23,873 bases of DNA from Thalassiosira profunda (lineage: Eukaryota > Bacillariophyta > Thalassiosirophyceae > Thalassiosirales > Thalassiosiraceae), in contig JALLAP010000170.1 of the NCBI GenBank assembly GCA_036939355.1, positions 1 to 23,873 of the forward strand, read 5' to 3'. The position numbers and the translations under genes are program-made. Shown here piece by piece: positions 19,317-23,873 of this stretch; position 1 is the first letter of the stretch, and each line of letters begins with the position of its first letter. The notes under the pieces are model-generated. The model was not told the origin of the DNA. It was given only the letters and a program-made list of their open reading frames with translations, and did no database searches.

Positions 19317-19943
19317 CTACCTAGAGTCTACCGCGGAATTTGTATTCGAGTTGGTGCGACGGGGGGGGTTTCCTCCCGAGGGTGTCCCGGGGGCGAAAGC
19401 CCTGCAGGGGGACTCCTCGCAAACGCACGCCAAAGGGCGCAGCCTCTTGTTCTTGTCGTAAGCTCGCAGGAGGTGCGAGGAGATGGCCGTCGAGATCACG
19501 AGCCCGAGCTCCTGATCGAAGTGACGAGACGGGCTCGTGGCGTGGTAGGAGCCGCTGTAGGGGCGTGTAGGGTGAGTGGCGCGCCAGATAGAGTCGGCCC
19601 GAGGGAGGATGCCGTGGGGGATCTTGGGAGAGATGGCGAGTTTGGCTGCTGCAGCTGCCTGGATGCGATCCCTCGCGAAGTCGGCCGGGAGGAGGGCGTA
19701 GGGGTCCCTGCCATACAAAAATTTCTCGATAATGCTCCCAAGGTCGGGCCCGCGCTCCAAAGGGTAACAAAAAATGACACCACGCGAGTAGGTAGGGGTA
19801 GCCGTGGGGTATCGTACGTAATAAGCTAACGGCGTCCTCCCGAGGACGCCAAACTGAATCAGAGAGTACACGTCAAAGATAAATATGGTAGGGTGTTTTG
19901 CTTTCCAGCTATTCCCATTTGATGCAACACTGTTTGTGCCCAC
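19317..19943 (-). CDS. unrecognised ORF with coding-like codon use
   Basis: The frame is open for 208 codons. The stretch from about 19775 to 19400 shows a strong preference for C or G at third positions, with amino-acid patterns typical of real protein (GSIIEKFLYGRDPYALLPADF, then QELGLVISTAISSHLLRAYD, reported here in parts). I do not recognise a family. The only Met is at 19943, inside the end of the MYND gene in another frame, so the true start is probably in another exon, or this is a gene fragment. Part of element copy A (19767-19830) lies inside the ORF. Eight C's in a row near 19362-19369, followed by a low-complexity Asn/Ser/Pro tail, suggest that the last 20 codons may be out of the original frame. 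The plus-strand ORF opposite is Gly/Arg/Val-rich and looks like a shadow. Confidence 0.3.
   Translation of the reverse strand: MGTNSVASNGNSWKAKHPTIFIFDVYSLIQFGVLGRTPLAYYVRYPTATPTYSRGVIFCYPLERGPDLGSIIEKFLYGRDPYALLPADFARDRIQAAAAAKLAISPKIPHGILPRADSIWRATHPTRPYSGSYHATSPSRHFDQELGLVISTAISSHLLRAYDKNKRLRPLACVCEESPCRAFAPGTPSGGNPPRRTNSNTNSAVDSR
19767..19830. repeat. short conserved element, copy A
   Basis: This 64-bp block begins with acaaaaaatgacac and contains agtaggta, gtacgta and a terminal agctaac. The same blocks in the same order and orientation form copy B at 21270-21327; sequence outside the blocks does not match. Read on the minus strand it contains TGTCATTTTTTGT, which resembles the oomycete initiator plus flanking promoter region (TCAWTYY / CAWTTTNYY). 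It may therefore be a core promoter for minus-strand transcripts, or one of a pair of direct repeats around the MYND gene. Confidence 0.55.
19831..19850. repeat. 9-bp inverted repeat
   Basis: ggcgtcctc (19831-19839) and gaggacgcc (19842-19850) are perfectly complementary around two bases. It directly abuts copy A of the conserved element and lies 59 bp beyond the MYND gene's stop codon, so it could be a stem in that gene's 3' UTR. Confidence 0.6.
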
Positions 19944-21027
19944 CCTCCGCTGCCTTCCAGTGCTGCACCTGGCAGTTCTTGCTGCAATACCAAGCCGCTC
20001 GGCACCTCGAGCATCGGAGGAATGTCTTTTCGGGGGCCGATTTGTCGTAGCATCTGAAGCACACAGAGCTCGCCCACTTCTCGATGCTTTTTAGCCTCCT
20101 GGTGGACTCTTCATCGCCCGCCCCTGCCGCGCATTGAAACCAATAGGGAGCCATACGCGCCAAGGCTTGATTTGCGCGTTGATCTCCCTTCTCGGCGGCT
20201 TGTCGAAGCCAATGCACTCCTTTCGTGAAATCAGGATTATCCCTAGGCAAGGGCGGTGGCAGCTGTGGATCTGGGCTGCACATGGCCTCTCCCAACAGGC
20301 ACATCGACGGCACATGGCCTTTCTCCACGGCTGGGGACACCGCGCGAATCGCCTCTTCCGACGATTTTTGTAGACCGCATTCGCCGTAATAAAGAGCGAC
20401 GCCCAGGAGGTAACAAGCCTCGTTGCATCCTTTCGACGCTGAGCCCCTCATGCATCTCAAGTACTCCGCATCATTTCCCTCGTCTCTCATAACTATTGCA
20501 AAATTGTACTCGGCGATTGCGTGACCTTGTTCCATTGCGGCGAGATGCCACCGCTTTGCTTCTGTTGTCGATTGTGGCAAACCACCCGTTCCCTCGTAAT
20601 ATCTGCAGCCAACCCTATGTTGGCAATTGGCGTCTCCCTTGTTTGCACCAAGCTTCGATACTTCCACTGCCTTCTCTACGTTTCTTTCCACTCCTCCCTG
20701 CCCATGAACGAGATAGCACGCCAACTCACGGTAAAATGTGAGTGGCAGCTGGCCCTTCTCGAACATATCCATCATGATCTTTCCTGATGATGCCGAGATA
20801 TTTCGGGCTCGGCAGAGTGGGCAGGTTCTGGCGAGCTCCTCCTCCTGCCTTCCAAACGTTCCCTCTTCGATCGCCCTCTCCAAAACAGCGTCCCGCTGAT
20901 CCTTGCAGTTTTTGCACAAATATTGGCCGCAACAGACCGCCGATACCCGCCGTTCCACATCCCAAAAGGGCGGAAGGGGCTCTAGGCAGAGCGCGCAGTC
21001 GCCCTCCACTGAGTCTGATGATGACAT
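19909..21027 (-). CDS. RING-Sel1-MYND zinc-finger protein
   Basis: The protein has 372 residues from the first ATG in frame (21027). Upstream codons to 21108 remain open but lack a Met. A RING-like finger occupies 11-72: C11-x2-C14, CC at 32-33, C38, C41 and C69-x2-C72, with a CPLCRA end typical of RING domains. Sel1-type repeats follow at about 118-300 (for example GDANCQHRVGCRYYEGTGG and KGVHWLRQAAEKGDQRAN). A MYND finger closes the protein at 323-368: C323, C326, C339, C342, C348, C352, H364 and a CC pair at 367-368. The combination suggests an E3 ubiquitin ligase or scaffold, with Sel1 and MYND modules binding partners; targets are unknown. Such RING-Sel1-MYND genes occur in multigene families in several algae, so orthology is hard to assign. 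Confidence 0.88.
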   Translation of the reverse strand: MSSSDSVEGDCALCLEPLPPFWDVERRVSAVCCGQYLCKNCKDQRDAVLERAIEEGTFGRQEEELARTCPLCRARNISASSGKIMMDMFEKGQLPLTFYRELACYLVHGQGGVERNVEKAVEVSKLGANKGDANCQHRVGCRYYEGTGGLPQSTTEAKRWHLAAMEQGHAIAEYNFAIVMRDEGNDAEYLRCMRGSASKGCNEACYLLGVALYYGECGLQKSSEEAIRAVSPAVEKGHVPSMCLLGEAMCSPDPQLPPPLPRDNPDFTKGVHWLRQAAEKGDQRANQALARMAPYWFQCAAGAGDEESTRRLKSIEKWASSVCFRCYDKSAPEKTFLRCSRCRAAWYCSKNCQVQHWKAAEGGHKQCCIKWE

Positions 21028-21402
21028 GATTCCGTGATGGTGCACCTCAGACGGTGGTGGTTGGTGGTGGTGCACGTGCTCTTCTGCCACCAAATTACCG
21101 GCAAGCAATTAGCAATTAGCGTGGAGGACGCTCTAGAGAGGCGCAAACAACGAGGAGTCTGTGGTTGGTAAGGCAGGCTCGGGCGTCGGGCGCGGCGACG
21201 AGGAGGGAGCGGAGGCAGGGGGGGCGGGCGGGGGAGGTACAATACCAGAGCGAGAGAGAGCGCGAGGCGACAAAAAATGACACTCAGTAGGTACTACGCG
21301 TATGGTACTGTACGTAAAATAGCTAACCCGCCCCGCCCCCCGCACGCGCACTCCTAGGCACTCCTCGACTCCTCCTGGCAGTAGCTGGCCCCGCTCTGAA
21401 CC
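21028..21402. promoter_or_regulatory. divergent intergenic region between the MYND and XRCC4 genes
   Basis: This 375-bp region separates two divergent starts. It contains copy B of the conserved element (21270-21327), a purine tract (gcgagagagagcgcgagg) just before it, G-rich runs near 21217-21236, repeats of ggtggtgg near 21055-21070, and caattag repeats near 21105-21119. Both promoters must lie here. Copy B lies 75 bp before the XRCC4 ATG and about 240 bp before the MYND ATG. Confidence 0.45.
21270..21327. repeat. short conserved element, copy B
   Basis: This 58-bp block shares acaaaaaatgacac, agtaggta, gtacgta and agctaac with copy A (19767-19830), in the same order and orientation. It also contains an extra tacgcgta palindrome in the middle. 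It lies in the divergent promoter region between the MYND and XRCC4 genes. The position favours a promoter role; the direct-repeat arrangement around the MYND gene also allows a duplication or mobile-element origin. Confidence 0.55.
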
Positions 21403-22598
21403 ATGCCCCGCTTCGAGTGGACCTGCGCCGGCACCAAGCGGATCTCCGTCTCCGGGGCCGACTCGTCGCCGCCGGCGGACGGCCTCGTGTCGGTCTATCG
21501 CCGGTCCGCGAGGGATGGAAATGATGGGCGCCTGTCATCGGGCAGTGATGGAAATGGGAGGCGATCACCGAAGGCATCAGACCGCCTGAGCTCGGGAAGC
21601 ACCTGGAGCAGCGACGGCGGCGAGGATTGCGTGCACGTGCTCCTTTCCGATGGGACGCATACCTTCTACGAACGGTGAGCCACAGGATGTGCTTCTTTGC
21701 ATCTATAATTTTATCTCCCAATCTCATGCACCACTTTTGCAGCCTTTCGCTGAAAGATATCCGGCACATGAGCACGGACGAGGGGCGGGAATTGGAGGAG
21801 GTGACGGCCATATTGCTGCGCCCCGACGATGATACATACAAAACCAGCTACAAGCGCGTGGAGGGACAGCTCGTGGGAGGGAGCAACGACACCATGTCGA
21901 CGACCAGCGTCAAAATGTCCATCCGCAAGACGCTCGCCAACGGCATCGTGCGGCCGGTGTGGCAGGGGCAGGTGAACGATATCTGCCACGCCGCGTACGA
22001 CGATCTGCCCTCGTTTGCAAAGAGGGCGCGGCCGGACGAGGAGAGGGCAAACGCGTCCTCAGGACTGTCACTTTCGGTTGCTTTAGGGGATACCGTCAAT
22101 AAACTCCACAAAGAAATCGAGGCCCTGCGCACGGAAAACACGCAGCTGGAATCCAACACGCTGCGGTGGAAGTCCACCTCCGACAAACTGAGCAATCGAT
22201 GGGAGAGTGAGAAGAGCGAGCTCACCGACCGATTTTTGGTGCTATTCAATGAGCACAAATCCCGGCACGTCAAAACGCAGCGGGAATTGGACCAGTTGAA
22301 AGGAAAGGGGAAGCATACTGAGGGCGCCGTCCGCGAGCGATCCAGCCTCGGCAGCGGGAAGAAGAACAAGGAGGAATTTCCCGACTTCGAGGACGAGCAT
22401 GATTACGCAACATACGACAAGGAGACGGTGGACCGGCTTGCCGCCGGGCGGAGCAGTTGCGGGAAGCGGCCGCGCCCTCCGGAGTCGTCACTGGGGAGCG
22501 TCAGTGGATTCACGAACCCGCATACAGGGGCAACCGAATTCGCCAATCCGAAGGAGCTGTTCTCGTCGGATGAGGAGGATGACGGCATGAAGACTTGA
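21403..22598 (+). CDS. XRCC4: XRCC4-like non-homologous end-joining factor
   Basis: Two exons, 21403-21674 and 21743-22598, with a 68-bp GT-AG intron in phase 2, give 375 residues. The start has an in-frame TGA two codons upstream. The head domain is split by a Ser-rich insert (18-75); after it, VHVLLSDGTHTFYERLSLKDI aligns with the human head (FVITLTDGHSAW.G.VSESEI). A coiled coil follows at about 204-275, where LRWKSTSDKLSNRW and LTDRFLVLFNEHKSRH correspond to the human DWNDVQGRFEKC and LYKRFILVLNEKKTKI. The tail has a basic KRPRP nuclear-localisation candidate (332-336) and ends with NPKELFSSDEEDD, resembling the human C-terminal SPEDLFDEI. XRCC4 forms filaments with XLF and stabilises DNA ligase IV at double-strand breaks in the nucleus. 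The similarity is weak outside the coiled coil and tail, as is usual for this family. Confidence 0.85.
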
Positions 22599-22884
22599 GA
22601 GGTTGGGATCGGGAAAGGAAGGCGAGCGCATACCAGGCCTTGGCTCTGTTCAGTGTTCGGAGGCTAGGACTAGCGAACAATGTGTTGAATGCTCTACCAT
22701 ATGTCGTCGAATGGCCACAGTCTATTTCCGCCTTGCTTTCAGATCAAGTAGCAAGTGGCACTGTGGCGAGTGATGGCCCAGCAGCAAAGCTAGCACCACG
22801 TCTTCCCGCCAAAAAAGCTTTCATCTCCCCAAAAATCACAAGCTGAAATCAAGTGAAGATGAAGAGACAAAGCCTCTATTGACC

Positions 22885-23873
22885 ATGGCCTCCAAAAGCG
22901 GGCGGCGCGGGGTGCTCCCTCCCGAGTCCAAGGGGGCGATGGAGAGCTCCACGGAAACCGACGCGATGGATGTGGATTCGAAGAAACCGGCCGCTGCAAT
23001 GAAAAATAGCAGCAAGCGGCGCACGTCCAAGTCCATGACAAATGTGTCAGTGCCTGATAATGAAGTGCCCAAGGAATTGGCGGCGCAGAACCCAAACACC
23101 TCTTGCAATCCGGGGGAGGAGGGGTGCAAAGTCTGTCACTTGGACGTGGATCACGCAAATTTGTTATTGTGCGAGTCTTGCAATGATGAATACCACACGT
23201 ATTGTCTGAACCCTCCCCTGGAATCTGTCCCAGAGGGAGATTTCTTCTGTGGTAAGCCATGGGTTGCAATTCATCATCTACTATTGCATATGTTTCAGGA
23301 TAACGGCGTTGCTGGAAGTGTTCATCTGTTTAGCATTTACTGCCTCATCTCTGACCAAACATACTTTTGTTATCTCCACATGATGTGTCCACCTAGACAA
23401 ATGCAAACGGATCCATGCGGCTAGAGATGACGATGGGTTGGACTCTCTTGTCTCCGCTCTGTCCCCTGCATACACTTCCCGCTTTGGCGAAATTGTATGG
23501 GCGGCAGGAGGCCAAGGATTTGGCTGGTGGCCCGCTTGCATCTACGATCCGCGTCTTACGGTGGGGGGCGCCCGGCAGCTGGCGCGGAAGAACCTGGGCA
23601 AAAGACACCTCATCTACTTCTTCGAATGCAACGAGGCACCGTTCACCGTCCTGGGGGACAACAAATTGACCCCCTGGGATGATGGGTTCATCGAGGAATA
23701 CGACCTGGGAAAGGTGGCAAAGTCGGGGGGCAAGAACCGCTTCGTCCACTTCGAGAGGGCGAAATTCGCGGCCCAGCTGGAGCACGGCCGGCCGATCGAC
23801 ATGCGGATGGATTGGAACCATCAGGAGGAACCGAAACCACAAAAAGTCCCCAAGCAAAAGTCGAGCAGCTCGC
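22885..23873 (+). CDS. PHD-PWWP chromatin reader, N-terminal part (partial)
   Basis: Exon 1 is 22885-23251 and exon 2 starts at 23397 and runs off the window, with a 145-bp GT-AG intron in phase 1. The start has good context (gaccatgg). After a basic, Ser/Lys-rich N-terminus comes a C4HC3 PHD finger at 81-125: C81, C84, C96, C99, H104, C107, C122 and C125. The intron falls between the last two cysteines, and correct splicing rebuilds FFCDKC, which confirms the junction. A PWWP domain follows at about 152-225 (FGEIVWAAGGQGFGWWPACIYDP, with GWWP at 165-168, then LTPWDDGFIEEY). PHD fingers read histone H3 tails and PWWP domains read H3K36 methylation with DNA. The missing C-terminus may carry a catalytic domain such as SET, so the final class is open. 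Confidence 0.88.

Noticed and set aside
19287..19829. Plus-strand ORF of 180 codons opposite the orphan ORF
   Set aside because: Gly/Arg/Val-rich composition typical of the antisense of a GC-biased frame; the minus frame has better codon use.
22595..22846. Plus-strand ORF of 83 codons after XRCC4
   Set aside because: It begins inside the end of XRCC4, has no motif and lies where the XRCC4 3' UTR and the next promoter are expected.
1..23873. tRNA or rRNA genes
   Set aside because: No cloverleaf with conserved T- and D-arm bases and no rRNA core sequence was seen on either strand by eye; a covariance-model search would be decisive.

Overview
The window is nuclear DNA of a unicellular eukaryote, moderately GC-rich and very compact. 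Evidence: most genes are intron-poor, with short GT-AG introns (68 to 188 bp, mostly about 80 bp) whose phases join exactly. The domain sets are eukaryotic: RTEL1, MLH3, XRCC4, MYND, PHD-PWWP and a class I cyclic-nucleotide phosphodiesterase. The chorismate mutase begins with a signal peptide followed by GDAYAPPP, a variant of the ASAFAP-type plastid import signal used by algae with secondary red plastids. I infer a photosynthetic stramenopile (possibly a haptophyte or cryptophyte); the genus cannot be named from this sequence.

Layout, left to right: the 3' end of a MATE-family transporter (+, cut by the window edge); a tail-anchored TPR protein with a Tudor-like insert (+); a five-exon RTEL1 helicase with a C-terminal RING (-); a GST-family protein (+) convergent with plastid chorismate mutase (-), their stop codons 10 bp apart; about 1.5 kb without a convincing gene, holding inverted, tandem and dispersed short repeats; a cyclic-nucleotide phosphodiesterase (+); a kelch-repeat type I membrane protein with an Arg/Ser/His-rich cytoplasmic tail (+) convergent with MLH3 (-), stops 16 bp apart; an unrecognised coding-like ORF (-); a RING-Sel1-MYND protein (-) lying between two copies of a short direct repeat; XRCC4 (+); and the 5' part of a PHD-PWWP chromatin reader (+, cut by the window edge).

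The strongest biological theme is genome maintenance: RTEL1 (D-loop and telomere processing), MLH3 (mismatch repair and crossover endonuclease subunit) and XRCC4 (non-homologous end joining) lie within 21 kb, next to a chromatin reader. The genes are not on one strand and do not form an operon, so this may be chance. The rest is metabolism (aromatic amino acids, glutathione), signalling (cAMP/cGMP hydrolysis) and surface or scaffold proteins. I found no rRNA, tRNA, CRISPR array or intact transposon. The parts least explained are the repeat-bearing region at 9947-11292, the paired element around the MYND gene, and the orphan ORF at 19317-19943.
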